NCBI RefSeq assembly: GCF_002871945.2
Contig: NZ_CP126963.1
Location: 1,798,001 to 1,862,000, forward strand
DNA length: 64,000 nt
DNA from: Gleimia hominis
Lineage (GTDB): Bacteria; Actinomycetota; Actinomycetes; Actinomycetales; Actinomycetaceae
Reading direction: 5' to 3'
Shown here piece after piece: positions 1-8,047 of the stretch. Positions within the stretch are counted from its first letter, which is position 1, and each line of letters opens with the position of its first letter. A model generated the notes under the pieces. That model was not told where the DNA came from and made no database searches. It saw only the letters and a list, made by a program, of their open reading frames with translations. The position numbers and the translations under genes were made by a program.

Positions 1-226
1 CCCGCTTGCCGGCGATGGTGCCGACCGCCATGTCTAACCCAGCCTCCCTAGTTTGCTTAAACCCCTCCTGGGCAGCAAGGACCTCCAGAAAAGGAGCAGC
101 TTCCATAGGCATGGCAGTAGCAATCACTATCTGCGGGCGGGCCGCATCAGAACCAGCGGTTTTAAACGTAGCTTCAAAATCGTTGTTAAAAGTGGAGTCA
201 GGATTCAGATTCGGGCTAGTCGTCAT
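1..226 (-). CDS. Partial nucleoside phosphorylase / MTA-SAH nucleosidase-like protein (N-terminal part)
   Basis: The minus strand is open from an ATG at 226 to the window edge, giving the first 75 codons of a gene that continues to the left. After a polar leader of about 30 residues the translation reads PQIVIATAMPMEAAPFLE. This resembles the first beta strand and loop of the nucleoside phosphorylase / 5'-methylthioadenosine-S-adenosylhomocysteine nucleosidase fold, where a GAM-E-E motif is usual. It is followed by GTIAGKR. If correct, the enzyme hydrolyses or phosphorolyses a purine nucleoside in the cytoplasm. The Shine-Dalgarno is weak. The catalytic aspartate lies outside the window, so the family call is tentative. 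Confidence 0.5.
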   Translation of the reverse strand, partial: MTTSPNLNPDSTFNNDFEATFKTAGSDAARPQIVIATAMPMEAAPFLEVLAAQEGFKQTREAGLDMAVGTIAGKR

Positions 227-513
227 GCTCACATTGTTCCACAGTATTTGCTTGAGGTTACAGCCCCTCTTTTGCTCACTGCAACTGCTGGTGTGGGACA
301 CGCGTTGCCGACTGGGGACACCTGTTGGCGGCAGGGGCGGCGGGTGCTGTGGGAGACACCGGTTGGCCAGCGGGGCGGCGGGGTAAGATCCGGCTGGTGC
401 TGCGCGGGTAAGATCCGGCGGGTAAATCAGCGGCTAAACGCGTATCGTTTGGCATATAACTGTACGTGCGTGAGTGCTGAGCTGCTTCGCAAGAGGAACC
501 TGAAGGGGAAAGT
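227..513. other. Intergenic region with G-rich short direct repeats
   Basis: This is the divergent gap between the partial nucleosidase gene and sdaA. It is rich in GGGAC/GGCGG words and carries a 14-base direct repeat, GGGTAAGATCCGGC, at 381-394 and again within 405-419. I see no convincing promoter hexamers and no RNA gene. The sdaA ribosome binding site (AAGGGGA) lies at its right edge. Confidence 0.4.
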
Positions 514-2031
514 ATGGTTTCAATCCAGAAAACACACGGGGCATCCCCAGCCGCGATGATGGCTGGTGAGATGGAGGCGAAAACGACGCCCAGACCCCTT
601 TCGGTGTTCGACATGTTCACCATCGGAATCGGCCCTTCGTCTTCACACACCGTGGGGCCCATGTTGGCGGCAGCCGCGTTTGCACGGAACCTCCAGAAAA
701 AACGCATCCACCCTACCCGCCTGAGGGTCGACCTGTTTGGGTCGCTGGGTGCTACGGGTCGTGGTCACTCCACAGACCGCGCGGTAATGATGGGGTTGGA
801 AGGTTATGAACCCGCCACAGTGCCAGCCGAAGTGGTGGCTGGGATTGATGAGCGGGTGGCGAAGCAAGAACGCTTGCGTGTTAACGGACAGGACGTGCCG
901 TTCACCAGGGAAAGCATTGTGTTCCGCCCCCTTACGACACTGCCGTACCACGCGAATGCCCTCACCCTCACGGCGGAGTATGAAGGCGGTAGCGTAGTTA
1001 AAACCTACTATTCAATCGGCGGTGGGTTCGTGATGGTTGACGAATCAGACGACCCAACCCACCCGGATGTGGCCGCGCTGGTAACTGACGACGCGAAACT
1101 AACCCACGAAATTGCCGCGCCCTACCCGTTCGCAACCGCGCGTGAACTACTGGACCGGTGCGAACAAGCGGGCCTGTCGATCGCGCAGCTGGTGCGGGCA
1201 AACGAAGAGGTAGCGCACTCCCACGCGGAACTGGACAACTACCTGGACGCGGTTGAGGCGGCAATGGCGCAGTGCATAGAAGCGGGCTGCACCACCCAGG
1301 GGGTGCTGCCGGGTGGGTTGAACGTGGCTCGCCGAGCTTCGAAACTGTTTGCGAACCTGCAAGACCGCACCAGTGACCAGCCCGCTGCCTGCGACGCACG
1401 CGCGTGGGTGGGGACGAACGCGGATCCGCTGCGGGCAATGGATTGGGTGAACCTGTATGCGCTCGCGGTGAATGAAGAGAACGCGGCCGGTCACCGAGTG
1501 GTTACCGCGCCAACGAATGGGGCGGCTGGGGTGATTCCCGCGGTTTTGGGGTATTTGCTGCATTTTTGCCCTGAGGGACAGGCCGACCCGGTGCGGGGTA
1601 GGCGTGACTTCTTGTTGGCAGCCACCGCGATCGGCGGGTTGATTAAGACGAATGCGTCGATCGCGGGCGCGGAAGTGGGGTGTCAAGGCGAGGTTGGTTC
1701 GGCTTCCGCGATGGCCGCTGCTGGGCTTGCGCAGGCACTGGGTGGTACCCCGATGCAGGTGGAGAACGCGGCGGAGATCGCGATGGAGCATTCGCTGGGC
1801 ATGACGTGCGACCCGGTTGGGGGCCTAGTGCAGATCCCATGTATTGAACGCAACGCTATAGCGGCGGTGAAAGCGATTAACGCGGCCCGCATGGCTCTGT
1901 GGGGGGACGGTCGGCACACGGTGCCACTGGATGCGGCGATTGAAACGATGTGGCAAACCGGGCAGGACATGCATTCGCGGTACAAAGAAACCTCGGTCGG
2001 GGGGCTAGCGGTAAACGTGGTGGAATGCTAG
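514..2031 (+). CDS. sdaA: L-serine ammonia-lyase (L-serine dehydratase), single-chain iron-sulfur type
   Basis: The enzyme deaminates L-serine to pyruvate and ammonia using a [4Fe-4S] cluster in the cytoplasm. The beta domain begins with SVFDMFTIGIGPSSSHTVGPM near residue 30, a signature of the family. The alpha domain carries the cluster cysteines in GCQGEVGSASAM and in MTCDPVGGLVQIPC near residues 390-445. At 505 residues it is longer than the usual 455-460, because of an N-terminal leader of about 28 residues. The ATG at 514 is chosen because AAGGGGA lies 6 bases upstream; an ATG at 559 would give a more typical length. It appears monocistronic, and the next gene is preceded by its own regulatory sites. 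Confidence 0.93.
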   Translation: MVSIQKTHGASPAAMMAGEMEAKTTPRPLSVFDMFTIGIGPSSSHTVGPMLAAAAFARNLQKKRIHPTRLRVDLFGSLGATGRGHSTDRAVMMGLEGYEPATVPAEVVAGIDERVAKQERLRVNGQDVPFTRESIVFRPLTTLPYHANALTLTAEYEGGSVVKTYYSIGGGFVMVDESDDPTHPDVAALVTDDAKLTHEIAAPYPFATARELLDRCEQAGLSIAQLVRANEEVAHSHAELDNYLDAVEAAMAQCIEAGCTTQGVLPGGLNVARRASKLFANLQDRTSDQPAACDARAWVGTNADPLRAMDWVNLYALAVNEENAAGHRVVTAPTNGAAGVIPAVLGYLLHFCPEGQADPVRGRRDFLLAATAIGGLIKTNASIAGAEVGCQGEVGSASAMAAAGLAQALGGTPMQVENAAEIAMEHSLGMTCDPVGGLVQIPCIERNAIAAVKAINAARMALWGDGRHTVPLDAAIETMWQTGQDMHSRYKETSVGGLAVNVVEC

Positions 2032-2138
2032 TGCAGGCAGTGGGTGTCCACGGTTTTCCCTCAGGCTAATAGCGCGCGAAGGCGTGTGAAAGCGCGTTAA
2101 AATGCGCAAAACTACGTGTGGGCGGAAAACTGTGAGAA

Positions 2139-2186
2139 ACACGCTATTTAGTGGGTAGTGCGAAACTCAACCACTAAGTGTAGTGT
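2139..2186 (+). promoter_or_regulatory. Tandem NrdR boxes upstream of nrdHIE
   Basis: Two 16-base elements, ACACGCTATTTAGTGG (2139-2154) and CCACTAAGTGTAGTGT (2171-2186), share the CAC-N8-GTG layout of NrdR boxes. Their starts are 32 bp apart, three helical turns, which is the spacing usual for NrdR pairs. NrdR is the ATP/dATP-sensing repressor of ribonucleotide reductase operons. The pair lies about 80 bp before nrdH. Confidence 0.75.
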
Positions 2187-2265
2187 TTACACCGTAGGAT
2201 TTTTCACCAAGCGAGATTCAAGAACGCATTCCAAAAAGGGATGCGGACCAACCGGAAGGGCCAGA

Positions 2266-2505
2266 ATGATCACGGTTTACAGTAAACCCATGTGCGTACA
2301 GTGCGATGCTACGAAGCGGGCGTTGAACCGCCAAAAACTGGAGTACAAAACAGTTGACATCACTGTTGACCAGCAGGCGTACGAGTACGTGACTTCCCTG
2401 GGGTTTGCGCAGGCACCCGTGGTGGTGGCTGGCGACCAGCAGTGGGCGGGATACCGGCCGGACCTCATTAAGAAAATGGCGAAAGAACTCGCGGTAGCGA
2501 ACTAA
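2266..2505 (+). CDS. nrdH: NrdH glutaredoxin-like redoxin
   Basis: This 79-residue redoxin reduces the class Ib ribonucleotide reductase NrdE. The protein starts MITVYSKPMC and has the CVQC active site at residues 10-13. It also has the APVVVAGDQQWAGYRPD region typical of NrdH, whose WSGF-like loop reads WAGY here. The ATG at 2266 is chosen over an upstream in-frame start at 2158 because AAGGG lies 5 bases before it and 79 residues is the family length. It is the first gene of nrdH-nrdI-nrdE, downstream of paired NrdR boxes. Confidence 0.95.
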   Translation: MITVYSKPMCVQCDATKRALNRQKLEYKTVDITVDQQAYEYVTSLGFAQAPVVVAGDQQWAGYRPDLIKKMAKELAVAN

Positions 2506-2616
2506 ACCCACTAAGCGCACTAGCCACGGCAGCCAGGTAAGGCGGGCCACGCGAATAGTGCAGCCGCGCAGAATACACAGAAGTCATTTAGTTTTATAGG
2601 TGAGGTCAACCCGAAA

Positions 2617-3018
2617 GTGGTGCATGTCGTTTATTTTTCTTCGGTAACGGAAAACACGAAACGTTTTGTGGATAAGCTCGGTTTTGAAGCGAAACGAATT
2701 CCGCTGCGTCCCCGCGACCCGTTCTTGTACGTGGATGAACCGTACGTGCTGGTCGTACCTACCTATGGGGGTGGCAACGTGGGGGGCGCTGTGCCGAAGC
2801 AGGTGATTAAGTTCTTGAATGTGAAAGAGAACCGAGATTTGTGCCGCGGCGTGATCACAGGTGGGAATTCAAATTTTGGTAAAGCGTATTGTCTGGCGGG
2901 GGACATTATTGCTAAGAAGTTGAACGTCCCGCACATGTATCGGTTTGAACTACTGGGCACACCACGGGACGTGGATGTGGTCCGCAAAGGATTGGAAGAG
3001 TTTTGGCAAACAATTTAA
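2617..3018 (+). CDS. nrdI: NrdI flavodoxin-like activator of class Ib ribonucleotide reductase
   Basis: NrdI is a small FMN protein that supplies oxidant for assembling the manganese-tyrosyl radical in the NrdF subunit. The 133-residue product begins with a flavodoxin strand and phosphate loop ([14 protein letters not shown]). It carries the [14 protein letters not shown] flavin loop near residue 50 and [13 protein letters not shown] near residue 88, both family hallmarks. The start is GTG at 2617, with AGGTGAGG about 9 bases upstream. Its 3' end overlaps the start of nrdE by 16 bases, which suggests translational coupling. Confidence 0.95.
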   Translation: MVHVVYFSSVTENTKRFVDKLGFEAKRIPLRPRDPFLYVDEPYVLVVPTYGGGNVGGAVPKQVIKFLNVKENRDLCRGVITGGNSNFGKAYCLAGDIIAKKLNVPHMYRFELLGTPRDVDVVRKGLEEFWQTI

Positions 3019-5159
3019 CGGATACGGGTCTAGAGACGTCACTGCCGCCGGAGTTGGATTACCATTCGCTGAACGCTCAGCTGAACCTGTATGACAAGGA
3101 TGGGAACATTCAGTTCGACGCGGACCGCAAGGCGGCACGTCAGTACTTTTTGCAGCACGTTAACCAGAACACCGTGTTTTTCCACAATTTGAAGGAAAAG
3201 CTAGATTATTTGGTGGAAGAAGGCTACTACGAACCTGAGGTTTTGGAGCAGTACTCATTCGACTTCGTGAAGTCCCTCTACAAGCGGGCGTATGGGAAGA
3301 AGTTCCGGTTCCCCACGTTCTTGGGGGCTTACAAGTATTACACTTCGTACACGTTGAAGACGTTTGATGGCAAGCGTTACCTGGAGCGTTACGAGGACAG
3401 GGTGACGATTGTGGCCCTGTATTTAGCGCGGGGTGATGAGGCCTTGGCGCAGCGTTTGGTGGATGAGATTATCGATGGGCGGTTCCAACCTGCGACACCT
3501 ACTTTTTTGAATGCGGGTAAGAAGGCGCGTGGCGAGTTGGTGTCGTGTTTCTTGCTGCGGATTGAAGACAATATGGAGTCGATTGCCCGGGCAATTAACT
3601 CGGCTTTGCAGTTGTCTAAACGCGGCGGTGGAGTGGCATTGAACCTGTCTAACTTGCGTGAGTCGGGTGCGCCGATTAAGAAGATTGAGAACCAGTCTTC
3701 CGGGGTTATTCCGGTGATGAAGCTGCTGGAGGATTCGTTCAGTTACGCGAACCAGTTGGGTGCCCGCCAGGGTGCGGGTGCGGTGTATTTGAATGCGCAC
3801 CACCCGGACATCATGGGTTTTTTGGATACTAAGCGGGAGAATGCGGACGAGAAGATTCGGATTAAATCGCTGTCTCTTGGCGTGGTGATTCCGGATATTA
3901 CGTTTGAGTTGGCGCGTAATAAGGAACCGATGTACCTGTTCAGCCCCTATGATGTGGAGCGGGTGTACGGGGTGCCGTTCACGGAGATTTCGGTTACGGA
4001 GAAGTACCGGGAGATGGTGGATGATAAGCGGATTCATAAGAAGAAGGTGGATGCGCGGAAGTTCTTCCAGACGATCGCGGAGATCCAGTTTGAGTCTGGT
4101 TACCCGTACATTGTGTTTGAGGATACGGTGAATCGGGCGAATCCGATTAAGGGTCGGATCACGATGTCTAACTTGTGTTCTGAGATTTTGCAGGTGTCGG
4201 AGGCTTCGGAGTTTAATGAGGATCTGACTTACTCGCATGTGGGTAAGGACATTTCGTGTAACTTGGGGTCGCTCAATATTGCGAAGACTATGGATTCACC
4301 GGATTTCGCGGGTACGGTTGAGACGGCAATCCGGGGTTTAACATCTGTTTCTGATTTGTCGAATATCGCGTCGGTTCCGTCGATTGAGCGGGGGAACGCG
4401 ATGTCGCACGCGATCGGGTTGGGGCAGATGAACCTGCATGGTTACTTGGCGCGTGAAGGCGTGTTTTACGGTAGTGAAGAGGCATTGGACTTCACGAACA
4501 TGTATTTTTACGCGGTGGCTTACCAGGCGTTGCGGGCGTCGAATAAGATTGCGCGTGAGCGTGGGGAGTCGTTTGTTGGGTTTGAGGATTCAAAGTACTA
4601 TTCCGGTGAGTATTTCGAGAAGTACATTGAGGGGGTGTGGGAGCCGCAGACGGATAAGGTCCGGGAGCTTTTGGATGCGTCCACGATTTACATTCCAACG
4701 CAGGAGGATTGGCGTCAGTTAGCAGCTGATATTCGTGAGGGCGGGATGTATCACCAGAATCTGCAGGCGGTGCCCCCAACTGGGTCGATTAGTTACATTA
4801 ATAATTCGACGTCTTCGATTCATCCGATTGTGTCGAAGATTGAGATCCGTAAGGAAGGTAAGATCGGGCGCGTTTACTACCCGGCGCCGTACATGACTAA
4901 CGACAATTTGGAGTACTACCAGGATGCGTACGAGATTGGTCCGAAGAAGATCATTGACACGTACGCGGTGGCGACGCAGCATGTTGATCAGGGCTTGTCA
5001 CTAACCTTGTTCTACCCGGACACGGTTTCCACTCGGGATTTGAACCGGAACTACATTTACGCGTGGCGCAAGGGAATTAAGACCATGTATTACATGCGTA
5101 TCCGCCAGTTAGCGTTGCAGGGCACGCAGGTGGATGATTGCGTGTCGTGCATGCTGTAG
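3003..5159 (+). CDS. nrdE: Class Ib ribonucleoside-diphosphate reductase, alpha subunit
   Basis: NrdE is the catalytic subunit that reduces ribonucleoside diphosphates to deoxy forms with the NrdF radical subunit. The 718-residue length is normal. The active-site cysteine lies in [12 protein letters not shown] near residue 180, the second in MSNLCSEIL near 394, and the C-terminal swinging pair is DCVSCML, the dithiol re-reduced by NrdH. The start is a TTG at 3003 inside nrdI, preceded closely by GGAAGAG. No nrdF follows: a strong terminator comes 36 bases after the stop and then unrelated minus-strand genes, so the radical subunit must be encoded elsewhere. Confidence 0.96.
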   Translation: MANNLTDTGLETSLPPELDYHSLNAQLNLYDKDGNIQFDADRKAARQYFLQHVNQNTVFFHNLKEKLDYLVEEGYYEPEVLEQYSFDFVKSLYKRAYGKKFRFPTFLGAYKYYTSYTLKTFDGKRYLERYEDRVTIVALYLARGDEALAQRLVDEIIDGRFQPATPTFLNAGKKARGELVSCFLLRIEDNMESIARAINSALQLSKRGGGVALNLSNLRESGAPIKKIENQSSGVIPVMKLLEDSFSYANQLGARQGAGAVYLNAHHPDIMGFLDTKRENADEKIRIKSLSLGVVIPDITFELARNKEPMYLFSPYDVERVYGVPFTEISVTEKYREMVDDKRIHKKKVDARKFFQTIAEIQFESGYPYIVFEDTVNRANPIKGRITMSNLCSEILQVSEASEFNEDLTYSHVGKDISCNLGSLNIAKTMDSPDFAGTVETAIRGLTSVSDLSNIASVPSIERGNAMSHAIGLGQMNLHGYLAREGVFYGSEEALDFTNMYFYAVAYQALRASNKIARERGESFVGFEDSKYYSGEYFEKYIEGVWEPQTDKVRELLDASTIYIPTQEDWRQLAADIREGGMYHQNLQAVPPTGSISYINNSTSSIHPIVSKIEIRKEGKIGRVYYPAPYMTNDNLEYYQDAYEIGPKKIIDTYAVATQHVDQGLSLTLFYPDTVSTRDLNRNYIYAWRKGIKTMYYMRIRQLALQGTQVDDCVSCML

Positions 5160-5194
5160 TTTTTTCTTCTTGAGGTGCTGGGAACCTCTAGGTT

Positions 5195-5227
5195 CTCGGG
5201 GCCGCGCTGGTGTGGCGCGGCCCCGAG
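5195..5227 (+). terminator. Strong hairpin terminator after nrdE
   Basis: A perfect 13-bp GC-rich stem (CTCGGGGCCGCGC with GCGCGGCCCCGAG) closes a 7-base loop. A near-identical hairpin recurs at 5839-5871. It also ends directly against the truncated toxin gene on the minus strand, so it may act in both directions. Confidence 0.8.
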
Positions 5228-5228
5228 G

Positions 5229-5402
5229 TTAGTCTTGCGGACTTTCATCAAGTCTGGTTTTCGCTTTCTTCAATGACTGCTCCAGAATTGGAAGATCATT
5301 ACTTACGGTAGCCTTAACTATTGTGTGGTCAACACCGGTATAAGCGTGAACAATTCGATTTCGCATTCCCCGTATCGCTGCCCAATTGTCTTGCTTCCTC
5401 AA
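5229..5402 (-). pseudogene. 5'-truncated HepT (HEPN) toxin remnant
   Basis: The minus strand encodes LRKQDNWAAIRGMRNRIVHAYTGVD and continues to a normal stop at 5229-5231. This matches the C-terminal half of HEPN-domain HepT toxins, including the RX4HXY ribonuclease motif as RNRIVHAY. An in-frame TAA at 5403-5405 and only 22 bases to the preceding mntA stop show that the N-terminal half of about 80-90 residues is missing. The fragment has no start codon or ribosome binding site. It is read as the dead toxin partner of the adjacent MNT antitoxin; loss of the N-terminal helices should prevent dimer formation. Confidence 0.75.
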
Positions 5403-5424
5403 TTAAGATCAAGATTGTTTTTCT

Positions 5425-5733
5425 TCATATTGCAATAGATTCTTGTTCAATTTGTTTCGAAACATCAGGGAGCAAAGATTGTCTATAGACCAGGTCGACG
5501 GGTACGCCAACAAGGTTGGATAATTTTTCTTGTACGACGGCTAGGGAAAAAAACCCTAAAGGCTTATCTGTTGACACTACAATATCCAGATCAGATTGGT
5601 CTGAATCTTCTTGTCGAGCGGAAGACCCAAACACTGCTGGATCGTACATGCCATTATCTTTAAGCACAGTCATAAACTTCTCCCGTACGAGTTGAAGGCG
5701 TAGGAGATTCTCGCCGCACTTATGGTCTGTCAT
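5425..5733 (-). CDS. mntA: MntA-type nucleotidyltransferase antitoxin
   Basis: The 102-residue protein has the minimal nucleotidyltransferase motif GSSARQEDSDQSDLD (GSX10DXD) near residues 36-50, where the two aspartates bind metal. MntA proteins of HepT-MntA modules neutralise the HEPN toxin by transferring AMP to its active-site tyrosine. The order MNT then HEPN on the same strand fits such a module, but the HepT gene downstream is truncated, so this is now an orphan antitoxin. The pair is more AT-rich than the flanking genes and is enclosed by duplicated terminators, which suggests acquisition. Confidence 0.85.
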   Translation of the reverse strand: MTDHKCGENLLRLQLVREKFMTVLKDNGMYDPAVFGSSARQEDSDQSDLDIVVSTDKPLGFFSLAVVQEKLSNLVGVPVDLVYRQSLLPDVSKQIEQESIAI

Positions 5734-5838
5734 ATAACCAGCATACCTGCGGTTTCACAGCGGCAGCTAGTACTTAACGTAACTTACTTAACGTAACTTC
5801 AGAACTAATTGCTCGAGGATTTTTATTTCAGTACAAAT

Positions 5839-5871
5839 CTCGGGGTCGCGCTGGTGTGGCGCGGCCCCGAG
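5839..5871. terminator. Second copy of the nrdE-type terminator hairpin
   Basis: This hairpin has the same 33-base sequence as 5195-5227 with one C-to-T change in the left arm (G-U pairing retained). It lies 27 bases after the stop of the minus-strand transporter gene and upstream of mntA. It can therefore end transporter transcription. Confidence 0.75.
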
Positions 5872-5897
5872 TTCTGTTAGGTCTGTGGACGGTTGGG

Positions 5898-7469
5898 TTA
5901 TATGGTTATGCCGAGGATCATGGGTCCGAACGTTAGGGTCCACACGGTTATGAAGATGACGCCGATTATGTTTAGCCAGATACCGGCTTTAACCATTTGC
6001 CCAATAGTTATGTAGCCGGATCCGTAGGCAATCGCGTTGGGCGGGGTGGCTACGGGAAGCATGAACGCGGTGGTGGCAGCCAGGGCCACGGGGATTACGA
6101 GTAGTTGCACGTCGATGCCCATGCCCACAGCAACTGCCCCGAGGATCGGTAGGAATGCCGCTGCGGTAGCGGTGTTTGACGTCATTTCTGTTAGGGCGAG
6201 CACGAGTACTGTCACGCAGATAATGATCACCACGATCGGTAGGCCAGAGAGGTCTTTCGCTAGGTTACCGATCCATAGGGAGAGCCCGGAGATTCCAAAT
6301 ACTGCGGATAGGGATAGGCCGCCGCCGAACAGGAGGAGCACGTCCCAGGGGATTTTCTTAGCGGTGTTCCAATCCAGAATCGCTACTCCCTCATTGGGTT
6401 TTGCGGGAGTGATGAACAAAACTAAGGCGAGTACCATCGCGATAGTCGCGTCGCTAATGGGCCCATCTGGCCAGATGGTTGGAATGATGATCCAGGCGAG
6501 TGCAGCGCAAATAAATATGGCGCACACGGTTTTTTCTTGCGAACTCATGGGCCCCATTTTTTCTAGCTCACCGCGGATTAGTTGTTTCCCACCGGGGATT
6601 TCTTCGATCTCGGGTTTGTATAGGCGGATCAGTACTTGCCAGGCGACGATCAGGAAGATCCAGGCCATGGGGGCGGCGAACAGCATCCATTTACCGAAGT
6701 TTAGGGTCACGTGGTGCGTGTCCATCATGTAGCCGCGCAGCAGGGCGTTCGGTGGTGTACCGATCAGGGTCGATAGGGACGCGATTGAGGAGGAGTAGGC
6801 GATTCCGAGCATTAGTGCGGTCCCAAACTTCGAGACGATCGGTTTACCCCCGTCAGTTTTTACGTGTCCCACTGTGGTGAGTACGGAAATGCCGATTGGG
6901 AGCATCATGACGGCTGTAGCTGTGTTGGATACCCACATGGTGAGGAATCCGGATGCGATCATGAATCCTAGGATTAACCGTTTGGGTTTAGTTCCGACTA
7001 GGAGGACGATGTTTAGCGCGAGCCGCCGGTGGAAGTTCCATCGTTGCATCGCGAGGGCGAGGAAGAACCCACCCATGAATAGGAAGATGGTTGATGAGGC
7101 GTAGGGGGAGCCGGCTTCTTTGAAGGTTGCCACCCCGAGGATGGGGAAGATGGTGACTGGTACCAGCGCGGTTGCGGCGAGGGGGATTGCTTCTGTCATC
7201 CACCAAATCCCCATGAGCACTGCAACAGCGGCTGTCATTGCGATTATGTTGCCGCTGGTTTCTACGTCATTTTCCGCGAGCGTAGACGCGAGTTCGGGGG
7301 ACAGGTGTTTGGGGAAGATGAGGTAGATGATTATTGCTGCGATTACGCCACCTACGAGGCCACCGAGGTGACGGATCCATGGGCGACCAGGAGGCATTAT
7401 TGTTTCGTCTTTATTTGATTGCGATCCAGCTGAGATCGGTGAGTCTTTAGGGATCTTAGGGCTACTCAT
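5898..7469 (-). CDS. DASS-family (SLC13/CitT-type) anion symporter
   Basis: This is a 523-residue polytopic membrane protein of the divalent anion:Na+ symporter family, which imports dicarboxylates, citrate or sulfate. The two substrate/sodium motifs are visible as SNTATAVMMLP near residue 183 and TSNTATAAAFLP near residue 425. They are followed by VATPPNAIAYGSG in the second half and IGTPPNALLRGY in the first. About 40 polar residues precede the first membrane segment. AAAGGAG lies 8 bases before the ATG at 7469. The gene is divergent from the kinase operon across a 578-bp regulatory gap. The exact substrate cannot be read from the sequence. Confidence 0.9.
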   Translation of the reverse strand: MSSPKIPKDSPISAGSQSNKDETIMPPGRPWIRHLGGLVGGVIAAIIIYLIFPKHLSPELASTLAENDVETSGNIIAMTAAVAVLMGIWWMTEAIPLAATALVPVTIFPILGVATFKEAGSPYASSTIFLFMGGFFLALAMQRWNFHRRLALNIVLLVGTKPKRLILGFMIASGFLTMWVSNTATAVMMLPIGISVLTTVGHVKTDGGKPIVSKFGTALMLGIAYSSSIASLSTLIGTPPNALLRGYMMDTHHVTLNFGKWMLFAAPMAWIFLIVAWQVLIRLYKPEIEEIPGGKQLIRGELEKMGPMSSQEKTVCAIFICAALAWIIIPTIWPDGPISDATIAMVLALVLFITPAKPNEGVAILDWNTAKKIPWDVLLLFGGGLSLSAVFGISGLSLWIGNLAKDLSGLPIVVIIICVTVLVLALTEMTSNTATAAAFLPILGAVAVGMGIDVQLLVIPVALAATTAFMLPVATPPNAIAYGSGYITIGQMVKAGIWLNIIGVIFITVWTLTFGPMILGITI

Positions 7470-8047
7470 TGGGGAACTCCTTTCATTGAGATGGGCATTG
7501 ACAACACGAACAACTATCGAAGTGTGCGTGGAGAGAGGTTACGCACCAACGGGTAACTGCATGTGCCTCAGCGCACACGCTTATAGAAGAACTATAGGGG
7601 ACTTTTGGCCCATACGGGTTTATTTCACGCAATTTGGTCAAATATTTAAGAAATTGTGCATGAGGTAGTGTGCAAACGTCTGCTCGAAACCTGCGCGGTG
7701 ATGAGAAGTTTAAGTATGGTAGTAACAATGATGTTACTGCTGTTGTTTCCGGCTAATACTTACGTAAATGTCTACACTGACGCAGGTTCGCCAGGCAAAA
7801 AATAACTGCCTAGATATGCATGTGTAAAAGATTGAGAGAACTGTATGAATTCAATTGTTGCTGAACCGTATACTGATGGGCTCGGTTCAGGTGTAGATTC
7901 GCATATGAAGTCGCTGAAAACTTCTCACCCACCCAGCTGAAACAAATAGCTGTGAAAAACAACAGGAAACATGTTGTTTTCTGTTATGAATCGGGTTATG
8001 GTTGTACGTGTTCAGAGTTCACCATTCAACGAAGAATGCGAGGCAAC
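7470..8047. promoter_or_regulatory. Divergent regulatory region with two inverted repeats
   Basis: This 578-bp gap separates the symporter and the kinase operon. It holds AGTAAC-N6-GTTACT at 7721-7738, and a perfect 9-bp inverted repeat AAAACAACA-N7-TGTTGTTTT at 7956-7980, just upstream of the kinase start at 8048. Both have the form of repressor operators. The DeoR-type regulator of the downstream operon is the obvious candidate ligand for one of them. No RNA gene or coding region is evident. Confidence 0.5.
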
